In this document: piece by piece, positions 8,315 to 18,242 of the stretch
Layout: every line of letters starts with the position of its first letter
Numbering within the stretch: position 1 is the stretch's first letter
Assembly: GCF_004296575.1 (NCBI RefSeq)
Contig: NZ_SAYT01000001.1
Span: 62,001-126,000 of the forward strand
DNA: 64,000 nt
Origin: Dyella amyloliquefaciens
GTDB taxonomy: Bacteria; Pseudomonadota; Gammaproteobacteria; Xanthomonadales; Rhodanobacteraceae
Direction of reading: 5' to 3'
The notes under the pieces: generated by a model
What the model saw: only the letters and a program-made list of their open reading frames with translations
The model's database searches: none
What the model was told of the DNA's origin: nothing
Program-made: the position numbers and the translations under genes

Positions 8315-9331
8315 TCAACCCACTTTCTTGAGCGGCTCGGCAGCCGGCTTCGGCGCATTCGCCTGCAGCCACGGCATGCGCGCACGCAGCTGCGCGCCCA
8401 CCTGTTCCACCGGATGCTCCAGGTCCGCCTGCTTGAACTTCTTGTAGTTCGGCAGGCCGGCGTTGTACTCGGCGATCCAGTTCCTGGCGAAGGTGCCGTC
8501 CTGGATGTCCTTCAGCACGTCCTTCATGCGCGCCTTGGTGCCGGCATCGATCACGCGCGGACCGCTGACGTAGTCGCCGTACTGGGCGGTCTCGGAGACG
8601 AACTCCAGCATGCGGCTGATGCCGCCTTCATAGAACAGGTCCACGATCAGCTTCAGTTCGTGCAGCACTTCGTAATAGGCGATCTCGGGCTGGTAACCAG
8701 CTTCCACCAGCGTCTCGAAGCCGGCCTGCACCAGTGAGCTGGCGCCGCCGCACAGCACGGCCTGTTCGCCGAACAGATCCGTCTCGGTCTCTTCCTTGAA
8801 GTCGGTCTTGATCAGCAGTGCACGACCGCCGCCGATGCCGTCGGCATAGGCCTTGGCCTTCGCTTCGGCCTGGCCGCTGACGTCCTGGTGGATCGCCCAG
8901 ATGCTCGGCACGCCGCGGCCAATTTCATATTCGCGACGCACCAGTGCGCCCGGGCCCTTCGGCGCGACCAGGATCACGTCGATGTCCTTGCGCGGATCGA
9001 TCTGCTTGAAGTGCACGTTGAAGCCATGCGCGAACAGCAGTGCCGCGCCCGGCTTGATGTTCGGCGCGATGCTTTCGGTGTACAGCTTCGGCTGCACCAT
9101 GTCGGGCGTGAGCACGGCGATCAGGTCGGCGTCCTTCACGGCATCGCCCGGCTCGGCGACGGTGAAGCCTTCGGCGCGGGCCTTCTCCCACGAGGGGCCG
9201 TTCTTGCGCAGGCCAACCACCACGTCGAGACCGGAGTCGCGCAGGTTGAGGGCGTGGGCGCGGCCCTGGCTGCCATAGCCGAGGACGGCGATGCGGGCCT
9301 TGGCCAGCGTGTCGTTGGTGTTGTTGCTCAT
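8315..9331 (-). CDS. ilvC: Ketol-acid reductoisomerase (NADP+), class I
   Basis: Converts acetolactate and acetohydroxybutyrate to the dihydroxy acids by alkyl migration and NADPH-dependent reduction. The 338-aa length is that of the short class I enzyme. The Rossmann motif [18 protein letters not shown] is near residues 18-35 and the metal-binding [12 protein letters not shown] near 190. It is sandwiched in the operon: the start overlaps the ilvD stop by 4 bp, while 163 bp with repeats follow before ilvG. Confidence 0.97.
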   Translation of the reverse strand: MSNNTNDTLAKARIAVLGYGSQGRAHALNLRDSGLDVVVGLRKNGPSWEKARAEGFTVAEPGDAVKDADLIAVLTPDMVQPKLYTESIAPNIKPGAALLFAHGFNVHFKQIDPRKDIDVILVAPKGPGALVRREYEIGRGVPSIWAIHQDVSGQAEAKAKAYADGIGGGRALLIKTDFKEETETDLFGEQAVLCGGASSLVQAGFETLVEAGYQPEIAYYEVLHELKLIVDLFYEGGISRMLEFVSETAQYGDYVSGPRVIDAGTKARMKDVLKDIQDGTFARNWIAEYNAGLPNYKKFKQADLEHPVEQVGAQLRARMPWLQANAPKPAAEPLKKVG

Positions 9332-11085
9332 GCGGTGACTCCTGCGGTCGTGTCTTCGTTGACTTGTTGGGAAACAGAGGAAGAAGCGGATGGACTGCGT
9401 GGTGCGATGGGTTGCGTGGTGGCGCCTTCGGAAGCGGAGCCCACCAGCGAGACGTACTTGGCCAGCGCGCCGCGCGTGACCTTCGGTGCGGGCGGTTGCC
9501 AGGTGGCGCGACGCGGGGCGAGGTCGGCGGTGGTGCTGATCTCGCGCGTGTCGGCGTCGATGCGGATGCGGTCGCCGTCGTGCAGCAGCGCGATGGGGCC
9601 GCCGCGCGCCGCTTCCGGCGAGATGTGGCCGACCATGTAGCCGTGCGTGGCACCGGAGAAGCGGCCGTCGGTGATCAGGGCGACATCGTCGCCCAGGCCA
9701 CGACCGATCAGTGCCGCGGTGACGCCCAGCATTTCGCGCATGCCGGGGCCGCCGGCGGGGCCTTCGTTACGGATGACGATCACGTCGCCCTTCTCGATGG
9801 TGCCACCCTGTACGGCGGCAAAGGCCTGCTCCTCGCTTTCGAAGACGCGTGCGCGGCCTTCGAAATGATTGGCGCCCTTGCCGGCGAGCTTGAGGATGCA
9901 GCCTTCCGGCGCGAGGTTGCCGTAGAGGATCGAATAGCCACCGCGCGGCTTCAGCGGCTGCGTGACCGGATGCACCACGTCCTGCGTTTCGGCGCGCGGC
10001 GCGGCATTGGCCTCTTCGAACAGGCTACGGCCGGTGACGGTGGGTGCATCGACCAGCATGCCGGCGTTGATCAGCTCCTGCGCAACGCGTGCCGCGCCAC
10101 CGGCGCCGAACATTTCGACAGCGGTATAGCGGCCGCCCGGCAGCAGGTCGGCGATCACCGGCGTGTGCTTGGAAGCAGGTTCGAAATCTTCCAGCGTCCA
10201 GCGCGTGCCCGCTTCGCGTGCGATGGCCAGCAGGTGCAGCACGGCGTTGGTGGAGCCCGCCGTGGCGGCGACCATGCGGGTGGCGTTGCGGAACGCGTCT
10301 TCGGTGAGGAACTCACGTGGCGTGCGGTTTTCCCGCAGGCAATCCATCACCAGCTCGCCGCAGCGACGTGCTGCTGCGGCCTTGGCCGGATGCGTGGCCG
10401 GAATATCATTGAAGCCCATCGGCGACAGGCCCAGCGTGGTCAGCACCATCGCCAAGGTGTTGGCGGTGAACTGGCCGCCGCAGGCACCAGCGCCCGGGCA
10501 CGCATCGCGTTCGACCGAGGTCAGCTCGTCGTCGCCGATCTTGCCCGCGCCATGCGCACCAACCGCTTCAAACACCTGCTGGATGGTGATCGGATGGTTG
10601 TCGTGCGTGCCGTGCGCGATGGTGCCGCCGTACAGGGCGACGCTGGGGATGTTGAGTCGCGCCATCGCCATCGCGGCGGCGGGAATGGTCTTGTCGCAAC
10701 CGCACAGCACCACCATCGCATCGAGGCAGTGGCCGTCGACGGCCAGCTCGATGGAATCGGTGATCACCTCGCGGCTGATCAGCGAGGCGCGCATGCCCGG
10801 CGTGCCCATGGCGATGCCGTCGGTTACCGCGATGGTGTTGAACTCGATCGGCGTGCCGCCGGCGGCACGGATGCCGTCGGCCACATGCTCGGCGAGTTCG
10901 CGCAGGTTGAGGTTGCAGGGGCTCACGTTGGACCACGTGTGCACCACGGCCACCAGCGGCTTGGCGATGGCCGCGTCGTCCAGGCCGGTGGCGCGCAGCA
11001 TGGCGCGCGCAGGTGCGCGGTCGGGACCGGTCTTGATTAGATCACTACGCATGCGTGGATTCCGTACAGCAGGGATAGGTGGCAT
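9328..11085 (-). CDS. ilvD: Dihydroxy-acid dehydratase
   Basis: Fe-S dehydratase that produces the 2-oxo acids in valine/leucine and isoleucine synthesis. The 585-aa product shows the cluster-ligand regions [21 protein letters not shown] and [16 protein letters not shown]-like, plus the C-terminal [14 protein letters not shown]. The start at 11085 has GAGG six bases upstream; an internal ATG at 11052 (MRSDLIKTG) lacks a clear ribosome site but is nearer the usual family start. The stop overlaps the ilvC start by 4 bp. A 123-bp gap with a repeat precedes it. Confidence 0.96.
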   Translation of the reverse strand: MPPIPAVRNPRMRSDLIKTGPDRAPARAMLRATGLDDAAIAKPLVAVVHTWSNVSPCNLNLRELAEHVADGIRAAGGTPIEFNTIAVTDGIAMGTPGMRASLISREVITDSIELAVDGHCLDAMVVLCGCDKTIPAAAMAMARLNIPSVALYGGTIAHGTHDNHPITIQQVFEAVGAHGAGKIGDDELTSVERDACPGAGACGGQFTANTLAMVLTTLGLSPMGFNDIPATHPAKAAAARRCGELVMDCLRENRTPREFLTEDAFRNATRMVAATAGSTNAVLHLLAIAREAGTRWTLEDFEPASKHTPVIADLLPGGRYTAVEMFGAGGAARVAQELINAGMLVDAPTVTGRSLFEEANAAPRAETQDVVHPVTQPLKPRGGYSILYGNLAPEGCILKLAGKGANHFEGRARVFESEEQAFAAVQGGTIEKGDVIVIRNEGPAGGPGMREMLGVTAALIGRGLGDDVALITDGRFSGATHGYMVGHISPEAARGGPIALLHDGDRIRIDADTREISTTADLAPRRATWQPPAPKVTRGALAKYVSLVGSASEGATTQPIAPRSPSASSSVSQQVNEDTTAGVTA

Positions 11086-11107
11086 TTGCTGCCTCGGCGA
11101 AAGACAC

Positions 11108-11187
11108 CGTCATCCCTGCGAAAGCAGGGATCCAGCGTCTTTCGTTCGCCGCAGAGGCACTGGATCCCAGCTTCCGCTGGGATGACG
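11108..11187. repeat. Inverted-repeat element of the GTCATCCC family
   Basis: Arms CGTCATCCCTGCGAAAGC and GCTTCCGCTGGGATGACG enclose a second stem (GGATCCAG/CTGGATCC). It occupies the leuB-ilvD gap inside the operon and is related to the element at 6199-6275. Confidence 0.85.
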
Positions 11188-11208
11188 AGTGGAAAGGGCG
11201 CGGGACGT

Positions 11209-12306
11209 TTAACCGCATGCCCGGCCCCAGCGCAGGAACGCCGCCGCATTGCAGGCGTGTTCGTCGACGGCAGCGAGCACGGCTTCCAGCACGTCCTTGG
11301 TGCCGGCGCTGCCGCCGATGTCGCGCGTGCGCGGGCCGTGTTCGACCACGTCGGCCACGGCGGCCTCGACGGTCGCGGCTTCCTGTTCCAGGCCCAGCGA
11401 GTGACGCAGCAGCATGGCGGCCGACAGGATGGCGCCGATCGGATTGGCTGCGCCCTGACCAGCGATATCCGGTGCCGAACCATGGATCGGTTCGTACAGA
11501 CCGGCCTTGCCTTCACCCAGCGAAGCGGACGGCAGCAGGCCCAGCGAGCCGGCCAGCGCGGCGGCTTCGTCGGTGAGGATGTCGCCGAACAGGTTCTCGG
11601 TGACCACCACGTCGTACTTGCCCGGCTGTGTCAGCAGCAGCATCGCCATCGAGTCGACCAGCTGATGTTCCAGCTTCACGTCCGGGAACTCGGCGGCAAT
11701 GCGGGTCACCGTGCTGCGCCACAGGCGCGAGGTTTCCAGCACGTTGGCCTTGTCCACCGAGGTGACGTGCTTGCGGCGCTCCCGCGCGAGCTGGAAGGCG
11801 CGACGCGTCACGCGTTCCACTTCGGCCACGGTGTACTTGCACTCGTCAGTGGCGGTATCGATGGTGCGCGTCTTCGCACCGAAGTACGCACCGCCGGTCA
11901 GTTCGCGCACGAACAGCACGTCGACGTTCTTCAGCTTCTCGTTTTTCAGCGGCGACAGCGAGGCCAGCGCCGGATGCACCTGCAGCGGACGCAGGTTGGC
12001 GTACACGCCCAGTGCGGCACGCAGCGCCAGCAGACCTTGTTCCGGACGCACCGGCGCATTGGGGTCGGACCACTTCGGTCCACCCACCGCACCAAGCAGC
12101 ACGGCATCGGCCGCCTTGCACGCCTCCAGCGAGGCGGTCGGCAGCGGTTCGCCGGTGGCATCGATGGCGCAGCCACCGATCAGCTGTTCCTCGAAATGGA
12201 AGTGGTGGTCGAAATGCGCGGCGACCGCGTCGAGCACGGCGACCGCAGCCGCCGTGACTTCGGGGCCGACGCCGTCGCCGGGCAGGGTGACGATTTGCGC
12301 TCTCAT
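11209..12306 (-). CDS. leuB: 3-isopropylmalate dehydrogenase
   Basis: NAD-dependent oxidative decarboxylation of 3-isopropylmalate in leucine synthesis. The 365-aa product begins [17 protein letters not shown], the family start. It carries [19 protein letters not shown] near residue 240, which includes the Mg-binding Asp residues, and [16 protein letters not shown] near 280. The start codon overlaps the leuD stop by 4 bp. The downstream gap to ilvD carries a palindromic repeat. Confidence 0.97.
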   Translation of the reverse strand: MRAQIVTLPGDGVGPEVTAAAVAVLDAVAAHFDHHFHFEEQLIGGCAIDATGEPLPTASLEACKAADAVLLGAVGGPKWSDPNAPVRPEQGLLALRAALGVYANLRPLQVHPALASLSPLKNEKLKNVDVLFVRELTGGAYFGAKTRTIDTATDECKYTVAEVERVTRRAFQLARERRKHVTSVDKANVLETSRLWRSTVTRIAAEFPDVKLEHQLVDSMAMLLLTQPGKYDVVVTENLFGDILTDEAAALAGSLGLLPSASLGEGKAGLYEPIHGSAPDIAGQGAANPIGAILSAAMLLRHSLGLEQEAATVEAAVADVVEHGPRTRDIGGSAGTKDVLEAVLAAVDEHACNAAAFLRWGRACG

Positions 12307-12887
12307 GCTGCTATCTCCACGCGTTGTTCGTAGGCGGTGATGGCGTCGTTGTGCTGCTGCAGGTAGCCGAGCTGGTCGACGCCATTGAGCAGGCAGTGGC
12401 GGGCAAAGGGTTCGAGCTGGAAGCGGATGTGGCCGCCGTCGGGCAGCGCGATGACCTGCTCGCGCACGTCGATGGTCAGTTCGATGCCGGGGTTGGCGAG
12501 CAGCCAGCGGTGTTCGGCCTCGTCCAGCACGATGGCGAGCAGGCCGTTCTTCAGCGCGTTGTTGCGGAAGATGTCAGCGATCTCGCTGCACAGCACGGCG
12601 TGGATACCGTAATCCAGCAGCGCCCACGGCGCGTGCTCGCGCGAGGAGCCGCAACCGAAGTTGCGACCGGCGACCAGGATGGAACAACCCTTCGCCTTGG
12701 GCTGGTTCAGCGGGAACGCCGGGTTGTCGCTGCCGTCGGTCTGGTAGCGCCAGTCGTTGAAGCACAGCTTGCCCAGGCCGGCGCGCTCGGTGGTGGTGAG
12801 GAAGCGCGCCGGGATGATGCGGTCGGTGTCGATGTTCTCGTCCGCCAGGACGGCGGTGCGGGAGTGGAGACGGGTGACGGGGCGCAT
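12303..12887 (-). CDS. leuD: 3-isopropylmalate dehydratase small subunit
   Basis: Swivelling subunit of isopropylmalate isomerase, partner of LeuC. The start at 12887 (MRPVTRLHS, 194 aa) has GGAGG eight bases upstream. The longer open frame to 13013 only reads through the repeat and is rejected. The substrate-binding [17 protein letters not shown] lies near residues 72-88. It overlaps leuB by 4 bp. The 187-bp distance to leuC is unusual for genes whose products form one enzyme and is filled by a repeat. Confidence 0.97.
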   Translation of the reverse strand: MRPVTRLHSRTAVLADENIDTDRIIPARFLTTTERAGLGKLCFNDWRYQTDGSDNPAFPLNQPKAKGCSILVAGRNFGCGSSREHAPWALLDYGIHAVLCSEIADIFRNNALKNGLLAIVLDEAEHRWLLANPGIELTIDVREQVIALPDGGHIRFQLEPFARHCLLNGVDQLGYLQQHNDAITAYEQRVEIAA

Positions 12888-12910
12888 TAACAAACCTCCG
12901 AAGGGCAAAG

Positions 12911-13057
12911 TCCCTTCTCCCCTCCGGGGAGAAGGTGCCCCGAAGGGGCGGATGAGGGGCGGGTGCTCGCGACGACGATGAACGAAGCGCGCGCTTGATT
13001 GGCGGTGAGGCAAGACTGGCCCCTCACCCCAACCCTCTCCCCGGAGGGGAGAGGGGG
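12911..13057. repeat. CCCTCTCCCC-type inverted repeat between leuC and leuD
   Basis: The left arm (12911-12962) and right arm (13019-13057) are inverted copies of the CCCCTCACCCCAACCCTCTC motif with CCGGGGAG hairpins. This is a very common intergenic repeat in GC-rich proteobacteria. It occupies nearly all of the leuC-leuD gap. Confidence 0.88.
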
Positions 13058-13074
13058 CTGACTGCGTGCGTTCT

Positions 13075-14487
13075 TCATGCCGCCACCTCCGTCATGTATT
13101 CACGCGGATCGGCGATGCGCCCCGCGACGGCGGAAGCAGCGGCGGTGGCGGGGCTCGCCAGCACCGTGCGCGCGCCCTTGCCCTGGCGGCCTTCGAAATT
13201 GCGGTTGGACGTGCTGACGACGAGTTGTCCCGGCTGTGCCAGGTCACCGTTCATGGCGATGCACATCGAGCAGCCTGGCACGCGCCACTCGGCGCCGGCG
13301 GCGGTGAACACGTGGTGCAGGCCTTCGTTCTCTGCATCGCGGCGCACCGCTTCGGAGCCCGGCACCACCAGCATGCGCACGCCATCGGCGACGCGGCGGC
13401 CGCGCAGCACATGGGCGGCTTCGCGCAGGTCGGACAGGCGCGAGTTGGTGCAGCTGCCGACGAACACTACGTCCACCGGCGTGCCCTGCATGGGCTTGCC
13501 GGCTTCGGCCTTCATGTAGTCGAGCGCGCGTTTCTCCACCGCGTTGCGTGCGGCAGGCACCGGTTTGTCCATGGCGATCGCCATGCCCGGGTGCGTGCCG
13601 TAGGTGACGGTCGGGCGCACCTTGCTGGCGTCGATATGCACTTCGCGGTCATAGGTGGCGCCGGCATCGGTGCGCAGCGAACGCCAGTTCGCCACGGCGG
13701 CTTCCCAGGCAGCGCCTTGCGGCAGGCGCGGGCGACCCTTCAACCAGGCGAAGGTGGTGTCGTCCGGTGCGATCAGGCCTGCGCGGGCGCCGGCTTCGAT
13801 CGACATGTTGCACACCGTCATGCGCTCTTCCATCGACAAGGCTTCGATGGCGTTGCCGCGGTATTCGATAACGTAACCGGTACCGCCGTCCACGCCGATC
13901 TCGCCGATGATGTGCAGGATCAGGTCCTTCGCGCCCACGCCGGACGGCAGCTTGCCGTCGACGTGGATCGCCAGCGTCTTCGGCTTGCGCTGCAGCAGGC
14001 ACTGCGTCGCCATCACATGTCCGACCTCGGTGGTGCCGATACCGAACGACAGCGCGCCGAACGCGCCGTGGGTGGAGGTGTGGCTGTCGCCGCACACGAT
14101 GGTCATGCCCGGCTGGGTTGCACCCAGCTCGGGACCGATCACGTGCACGATGCCACGATCGGCGCTGTCCCAGCCGTGCAGGTCCACGCCGAACTCACGG
14201 CAGTTGGTTTCCAGCTGGGCCACCTGCGCCTTCGCCTCGGCGTTGGCATACGGGCGCTCACCGCTCGCATCGGCAGGCAGGGTCGGCGTGGAGTGATCCA
14301 GCGTGGCCAGCGTGCGATCCGGGCGGCGCAGCTTCAGGCCGCGCTCGCGCAGTTCGCTGAAAGCCTGCGGGGAGGTCACTTCGTGCACCAGGTGCAGGTC
14401 GATGTAGAGGACCGCGGGCGTATCGGTCGATTCCGGCGCAACGACGTGCGCTTCCCACACTTTCTCGAACAGGGTCTTCGCTGTCAT
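13075..14487 (-). CDS. leuC: 3-isopropylmalate dehydratase large subunit
   Basis: Aconitase-family [4Fe-4S] enzyme that isomerises 2- to 3-isopropylmalate. The 470-aa product starts [16 protein letters not shown]. Cluster cysteines are seen in [12 protein letters not shown] (near residue 347) and [12 protein letters not shown] (near 407-410), and the substrate-binding [14 protein letters not shown] is near 130. The start overlaps the ilvE stop by 4 bp. The downstream gap to leuD carries a 150-bp inverted repeat. Confidence 0.97.
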   Translation of the reverse strand: MTAKTLFEKVWEAHVVAPESTDTPAVLYIDLHLVHEVTSPQAFSELRERGLKLRRPDRTLATLDHSTPTLPADASGERPYANAEAKAQVAQLETNCREFGVDLHGWDSADRGIVHVIGPELGATQPGMTIVCGDSHTSTHGAFGALSFGIGTTEVGHVMATQCLLQRKPKTLAIHVDGKLPSGVGAKDLILHIIGEIGVDGGTGYVIEYRGNAIEALSMEERMTVCNMSIEAGARAGLIAPDDTTFAWLKGRPRLPQGAAWEAAVANWRSLRTDAGATYDREVHIDASKVRPTVTYGTHPGMAIAMDKPVPAARNAVEKRALDYMKAEAGKPMQGTPVDVVFVGSCTNSRLSDLREAAHVLRGRRVADGVRMLVVPGSEAVRRDAENEGLHHVFTAAGAEWRVPGCSMCIAMNGDLAQPGQLVVSTSNRNFEGRQGKGARTVLASPATAAASAVAGRIADPREYMTEVAA

Positions 14488-15488
14488 GCCACTGCCCCCA
14501 TCGAAGCGGGCTGTTGTTGAGGAGTGCGGCCATGGATGGCCGCTGTTTGATCTTCGTGGTCAGGGACGACCACATCGGATACGGGCGTCAACCAGCCCCA
14601 CTTGTCGGTCGTAGTGCCGTCGAACAGGCCGAAGAAGGCTTTCTGCAACGCGCGCGTCACGTCGCCCGGACGGCCCGCGCCAACCTGCTTGCGGTCCACC
14701 GAGCGCACCGGGGTGATCTCCGCGGCGGTGCCGGTCATGAAGATCTCGTCGGCGGTGTACAGCGCTTCGCGCGGCAGGTCGCGTTCTTCCACCGTGATGC
14801 CCATCTCGGCGGCCAGCGTCATCACCGACTCGCGCGTGATGCCGGCCAGGATGCCGGCGCTGGTCGGCGGGGTGAGCAGCTTGCCGTTCTTCACCAGGAA
14901 CAGGTTCTCGCCGGCGCCTTCGCTCAACAGGCCGTTGTGGCCCAGTGCGATGCCTTCGGCGTAGCCGCCGCGACGCGCTTCGAGCGCGATCAGCTGGCTG
15001 CTCAGGTAATTGCCGCCGGCCTTGGCCCAGCTCGGGAACGTATTCGGCGCGGGCCGGTGCCACGAGGACACGCACACGTCGGCGCCGTGTTCGATCGCGT
15101 CACCCAGATACGCGCCCCATTCCAGCGCCATGATTGCCACGTCCACCGGCGCATCGGGCTTGGGCAGCACGCCCAGGCCGCCCGCGCCGCGGAACACGAT
15201 CGGGCGCACGTAGGCCGACTTCATGCGGTTGGCGCGGATCACTTCCTGGCACGCCGCGTTGATCTCGTCTTCGCTGTAGCCGATCTCGATCTCGTACACG
15301 CGGGCCGACTCGAACAGGCGGCGCGTGTGGTCGGCGAGGCGGAAATAGGCGGGGCCCTGCGGCGTGGCGTACACGCGCTCGCCTTCGAAAACCGAGGAGC
15401 CGTAGTGCAGGGCGTGGGTGCTGACGTGGACCGTGGCCTCGGTCCAGGGTTTGATCTGGCCGTTGTGCCAGAGGAATGGCGTGGTCAT
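14484..15488 (-). CDS. ilvE: Branched-chain amino acid aminotransferase
   Basis: Class IV PLP aminotransferase for the last step of Ile, Val and Leu synthesis. The start is [12 protein letters not shown] at 15488 (334 aa), with AAGGAG seven bases upstream; the open frame further upstream runs antisense-like through leuA and is discarded. [16 protein letters not shown] is near residue 27 and the PLP lysine is in [12 protein letters not shown] near 158. [15 protein letters not shown] and [12 protein letters not shown] complete the signature. It is 16 bp after leuA and overlaps leuC by 4 bp. The final 25 residues are a non-conserved tail. Confidence 0.96.
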   Translation of the reverse strand: MTTPFLWHNGQIKPWTEATVHVSTHALHYGSSVFEGERVYATPQGPAYFRLADHTRRLFESARVYEIEIGYSEDEINAACQEVIRANRMKSAYVRPIVFRGAGGLGVLPKPDAPVDVAIMALEWGAYLGDAIEHGADVCVSSWHRPAPNTFPSWAKAGGNYLSSQLIALEARRGGYAEGIALGHNGLLSEGAGENLFLVKNGKLLTPPTSAGILAGITRESVMTLAAEMGITVEERDLPREALYTADEIFMTGTAAEITPVRSVDRKQVGAGRPGDVTRALQKAFFGLFDGTTTDKWGWLTPVSDVVVPDHEDQTAAIHGRTPQQQPASMGAVA

Positions 15489-15504
15489 TGCGTAACTCCT
15501 TGGA

Positions 15505-17100
15505 TCACAGGCTGGCAACGGCAGCCCGTTGCGATGCGGGTTGTTGTCGTTCGATGCGGTTGACGATGGCGAGCGCCGCATGCGCGGTCGCTTCGATGAT
15601 GTCGGTGCTGACGCCGTCGCCGCGCCAGTCACGTTCGGCATGGCGTGCGGTGAGCTGGGCGTGGCCCTGCGCGTCGCCGCCTTCGCTGACGGCGCGCACC
15701 TGGAACTGGGTGACGTCGAGCGTGGTGCCGGTGGCGCGCTCGATCGCGCGCAGCACGGCATCGACCGGGCCGTCGCCGATGGCGGCTTCGCCCACTTCGT
15801 GGCCGTTGTCGTGGGTGAGCTTCACCGACGCCGAGGCACTGCCGCCCAGGTGGGAATTGGTGTTGAGCTGCGCGATGTGCCACGGACCGGTCGCTTCCGG
15901 GTCCATGCCCAGCGCGATGGCTTCCAGGTCTTCGTCGTGTACTTCGCGCTTCTTGTCGGCCAGTGCCTTGAAGCGCGCGAAGATGCCGTCCATCGCGGCT
16001 TCTTCCACGTCATGGCCCAGGGTCTGCAGGCGCTGGCGCAGCGCGTGGCGTCCCGAATGCTTGCCGAGCACCAGCTTCGTCTCGCCCATGCCCACGTCCT
16101 GCGGACGCATGATTTCGTAGGTACCGCGATGCTTCAGCATGCCGTGCTGGTGGATGCCCGACTCGTGGGCGAAGGCGTTGTCACCCACCACGGCCTTGTT
16201 GCGCGCGACGGCCTGGCCAGTCAGCTGGGTCAGCAGGCGCGATGTGGGGTAGAGCTTGCGCGTGTCGATGCCGGTGTTGACGCCGAAATAGGCACCGCGC
16301 ACGCGCAGCGCCATCACCACTTCCTCCATCGAGGCATTGCCGGCGCGTTCGCCGATGCCGTTGATGGTGCATTCCACCTGGCGCGCGCCGGCGGCGACGC
16401 CGGCCAGGCTGTTGGCGACGGCCATGCCCAGGTCGTCATGGCAATGGGTGGAGAAGATGACCTGATCCGCGCCGCGCACGTGCTGGCGCAGGTAGGCGAT
16501 GCGCTCGGCCATCTCCACCGGCGTGGTGTAACCCACCGTGTCCGGCACGTTGACCGTGGTGGCACCGGCGGCGATCGCCGCGCTGAACACTTCGACCAGG
16601 TACTCCGGCTCGGTGCGCATCGCGTCCTCGGCGGAAAATTCCACTTCGTGGCACAGCTGCTTCGCACGTTCGATGGCGGCACAGGCAGTGTCGATCACCT
16701 GCTGCTTGCTCATGTTGAGCTTGTGCTCGCGATGCAGCGGGCTGGTGGACAGGAACAGGTGGATGCGCGAGTGCCGCGCAGCCTGCAGGGCGCGCCCGCA
16801 GGTGTCGATGTCGCCGTCGTGGCAGCGCGCCAGGCCGGCGACGGTAGGGCCGCGCAGCACGCGGGCGATTTCCGACACCGAGGCGAAGTCGTCGGGCGAG
16901 GCGCTGGGGAAGCCCGCCTCCAGGATGTCCACGCCAAGCGCCTCGAGCGCATGCGCCATGCGAAGTTTCGCGCGGCGGTCCATCGAAAAGCCGGGCGCCT
17001 GCTCGCCGTCGCGCAGGGTGGTGTCGAAAATGCGCACGCGTTCGGCGGCTACGTCGCCCACGTCGCTGTTCTCGCTGTTCGGGTTGTCCTGGGGGGTCAT
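15505..17100 (-). CDS. leuA: 2-isopropylmalate synthase
   Basis: First committed step of leucine synthesis (acetyl-CoA plus 2-oxoisovalerate). The start is set at 17100 (MTPQDNPNS, 531 aa), preceded by GGAG at good spacing; a GTG at 17118 is less likely. The catalytic domain has [15 protein letters not shown] near residue 26, [15 protein letters not shown] near 220 and [11 protein letters not shown] near 250. The C-terminal 140 residues form the LeuA allosteric domain that binds leucine. It is the first structural gene of the operon, 34 bp after the attenuator terminator. Confidence 0.97.
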   Translation of the reverse strand: MTPQDNPNSENSDVGDVAAERVRIFDTTLRDGEQAPGFSMDRRAKLRMAHALEALGVDILEAGFPSASPDDFASVSEIARVLRGPTVAGLARCHDGDIDTCGRALQAARHSRIHLFLSTSPLHREHKLNMSKQQVIDTACAAIERAKQLCHEVEFSAEDAMRTEPEYLVEVFSAAIAAGATTVNVPDTVGYTTPVEMAERIAYLRQHVRGADQVIFSTHCHDDLGMAVANSLAGVAAGARQVECTINGIGERAGNASMEEVVMALRVRGAYFGVNTGIDTRKLYPTSRLLTQLTGQAVARNKAVVGDNAFAHESGIHQHGMLKHRGTYEIMRPQDVGMGETKLVLGKHSGRHALRQRLQTLGHDVEEAAMDGIFARFKALADKKREVHDEDLEAIALGMDPEATGPWHIAQLNTNSHLGGSASASVKLTHDNGHEVGEAAIGDGPVDAVLRAIERATGTTLDVTQFQVRAVSEGGDAQGHAQLTARHAERDWRGDGVSTDIIEATAHAALAIVNRIERQQPASQRAAVASL

Positions 17101-17133
17101 CTTTGGCTCCGCTGGCACGCGCCGTTGGGCAAC

Positions 17134-17172
17134 AAAAAACCCCGCATCCGTTTCCGGGTGCGGGGTTTGTTG
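17134..17172 (-). terminator. Rho-independent terminator of the ilv-leu attenuator
   Basis: On the minus strand, AAACCCCGCA pairs with TGCGGGGTTT, with three further pairs above one C-A mismatch and a GAAA loop. TTTTTTGTT follows. It lies after the leader peptide stop and before the leuA ribosome site, the position expected of an attenuator. Confidence 0.92.
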
Positions 17173-17213
17173 GTGGTATCTAGGTTAGTTTTGCTTTACC
17201 TGGACACACGCCC

Positions 17214-17351
17214 TCAGCCCGCACCTCCGTTGGTAATAAGGAGTACGAGTACAAGGGCAAGAAGAAGGTTGTTGCGGAGGCGCAGCGCGCCGCCGATGGT
17301 CGGGGGACCAATCGGTTCGGCAATGCGATCGTGGCTGTTGCGCTGCGTCAT
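17214..17351 (-). CDS. ilv-leu operon leader peptide (attenuator peptide), 45 aa
   Basis: A short ORF too small for routine gene calling: ATG at 17351, TGA at 17216-17214. Its C-terminal half reads NNLLLALVLVLLITNGG, with seven Leu, two Val and one Ile codon within eleven residues. In proteobacterial ilv and leu operons, ribosome stalling at such codons when charged tRNA is scarce prevents formation of the downstream terminator. Earlier residues include Ile at positions 10, 14 and 19. The ATG lies only seven bases after the -10 box, so the mRNA is probably leaderless. No ribosome-binding site is present. Confidence 0.9.
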   Translation of the reverse strand: MTQRNSHDRIAEPIGPPTIGGALRLRNNLLLALVLVLLITNGGAG

Positions 17352-17358
17352 GCAACCG

Positions 17359-17410
17359 ACCCTAATGGGCCTTCCAACGGGTTGTCAACAGTTTCTTTTG
17401 AAAATTTTGC
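17359..17410 (-). promoter_or_regulatory. Promoter of the ilv-leu operon
   Basis: TTGACA at 17388-17383, an 18-base spacer and TAGGGT at 17364-17359. An A/T-rich tract at 17410-17390 resembles an UP element. The 28-base block 17410-17383 matches the thr promoter block 35199-35172 at 23 positions. The predicted start point falls at or next to the leader ATG. Confidence 0.82.
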
Positions 17411-17494
17411 AATCGCGTGCCGCGACGCACATTCGGACGTCCAGATGGCCGAACGCCTCGCGCGTGCGTCGCACACGCGTGAGCGACATCGCGA

Positions 17495-18121
17495 TCAGCG
17501 TCGCGAGGCGAGTTCGCCAAGGTAGAGCGAAAGTGCCTGCTGCAGCTGGTTTTGCGCGGCTTTTCGCAGCGTCGCTGGTTGCTCGTTATCGAGCGCGACG
17601 GCGGCCTTCATCAGCTGCTGCACCACCATCGCGGCCGGACGCAGTTCGCCCGCGGGGATGCCCGGTGCGTGGATCGCAAGGATCTGGCTGAGGTAATCGC
17701 GCATGCGCTGGCGAATGGTGCGACCCAACATGGAGGGCAGCGAGCCGGCAACCTCCACCAGCGCGACAAAGGCCGGGTGCCGCTTGCGGTAGTCGGCGAA
17801 GGTGCGCAGCAGGCGTGCCGCAAGTTCGTCCGTCGTCCAGCCGGCGGTCTGCGCGACCAGCTGTTCCATGTGCTCGTTGAGCCCGTTCGCGTGGCTGGTG
17901 ATCAGCGCCTCGGCCAGCGATTCCTTGGTCGGGAAGAACTGGTAGAGCGAGCCGATGGAGGCGCCGGCCCGGGCGGCGATCTCGGTCATGGTGGTGGCGT
18001 CGAAGCCTTTCTCGACGAAGCAGTCCGAGGCGGCCGTCAGCAGGGCCGCCACGCGCTCGTGGCCGCGCCGGCGACTGGGCGTACGGCCAGCCTGGCTTGT
18101 GTTTTGTGAGGACATCCTCAT
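17495..18121 (-). CDS. TetR family transcriptional repressor
   Basis: The 208-aa product starts at 18121 (MRMSSQNTSQ). The N-terminal domain has the TetR helix-turn-helix: TMTEIAARAGASIGSLYQFF near residues 43-62, after the helix AALLTAASDCFVEKGF. The C-terminal ligand domain is family-generic. Two palindromes, TGTGAGGAYRTCCTCAYA, lie at 18105-18122 (over its own start codon) and 18131-18148, which indicates autorepression and probably control of the divergent YecD-like gene. The ligand is unknown. An ATG at 18115 is an alternative start. Confidence 0.93.
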   Translation of the reverse strand: MRMSSQNTSQAGRTPSRRRGHERVAALLTAASDCFVEKGFDATTMTEIAARAGASIGSLYQFFPTKESLAEALITSHANGLNEHMEQLVAQTAGWTTDELAARLLRTFADYRKRHPAFVALVEVAGSLPSMLGRTIRQRMRDYLSQILAIHAPGIPAGELRPAAMVVQQLMKAAVALDNEQPATLRKAAQNQLQQALSLYLGELASRR

Positions 18122-18122
18122 A
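18105..18122. promoter_or_regulatory. TetR operator copy 1
   Basis: TGTGAGGACATCCTCATA overlaps the start codon of the tetR gene. The core TGAGGA-CA-TCCTCA is an exact palindrome. Its centre is 26 bp from the second copy. Confidence 0.82.
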
Positions 18123-18130
18123 AACTCCAA

Positions 18131-18148
18131 TGTGAGGATGTCCTCACA
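18131..18148. promoter_or_regulatory. TetR operator copy 2
   Basis: TGTGAGGATGTCCTCACA has half-sites that are exact eight-base complements around a two-base centre. It is the better of the two copies and lies in the divergent promoter region, 95 bp before the YecD-like gene. Confidence 0.85.
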
Positions 18149-18242
18149 TAATAGACTTCCCGGCAGGCATCGTCGCGCGGCATGAACGCGGCCGATTCTA
18201 CGCTGATGCCAGCCCAATCCCGGCATATCCCTGGAGTTTACG

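Noticed and set aside
8152-8385. A 78-residue extension of acetolactate synthase
   Set aside because: It reads through the repeat in the ilvC-ilvG gap and into ilvC; family alignment starts at the GTG or ATG near 8151/8133.
9364-11040. A 558-codon plus-strand frame opposite ilvD
   Set aside because: It is a low-complexity Gly/Ala/His/Arg product, a codon-bias shadow of the dihydroxy-acid dehydratase gene.
12888-13013. A 42-residue extension of LeuD
   Set aside because: It translates the CCCTCTCCCC repeat; GGAGG precedes the ATG at 12887.
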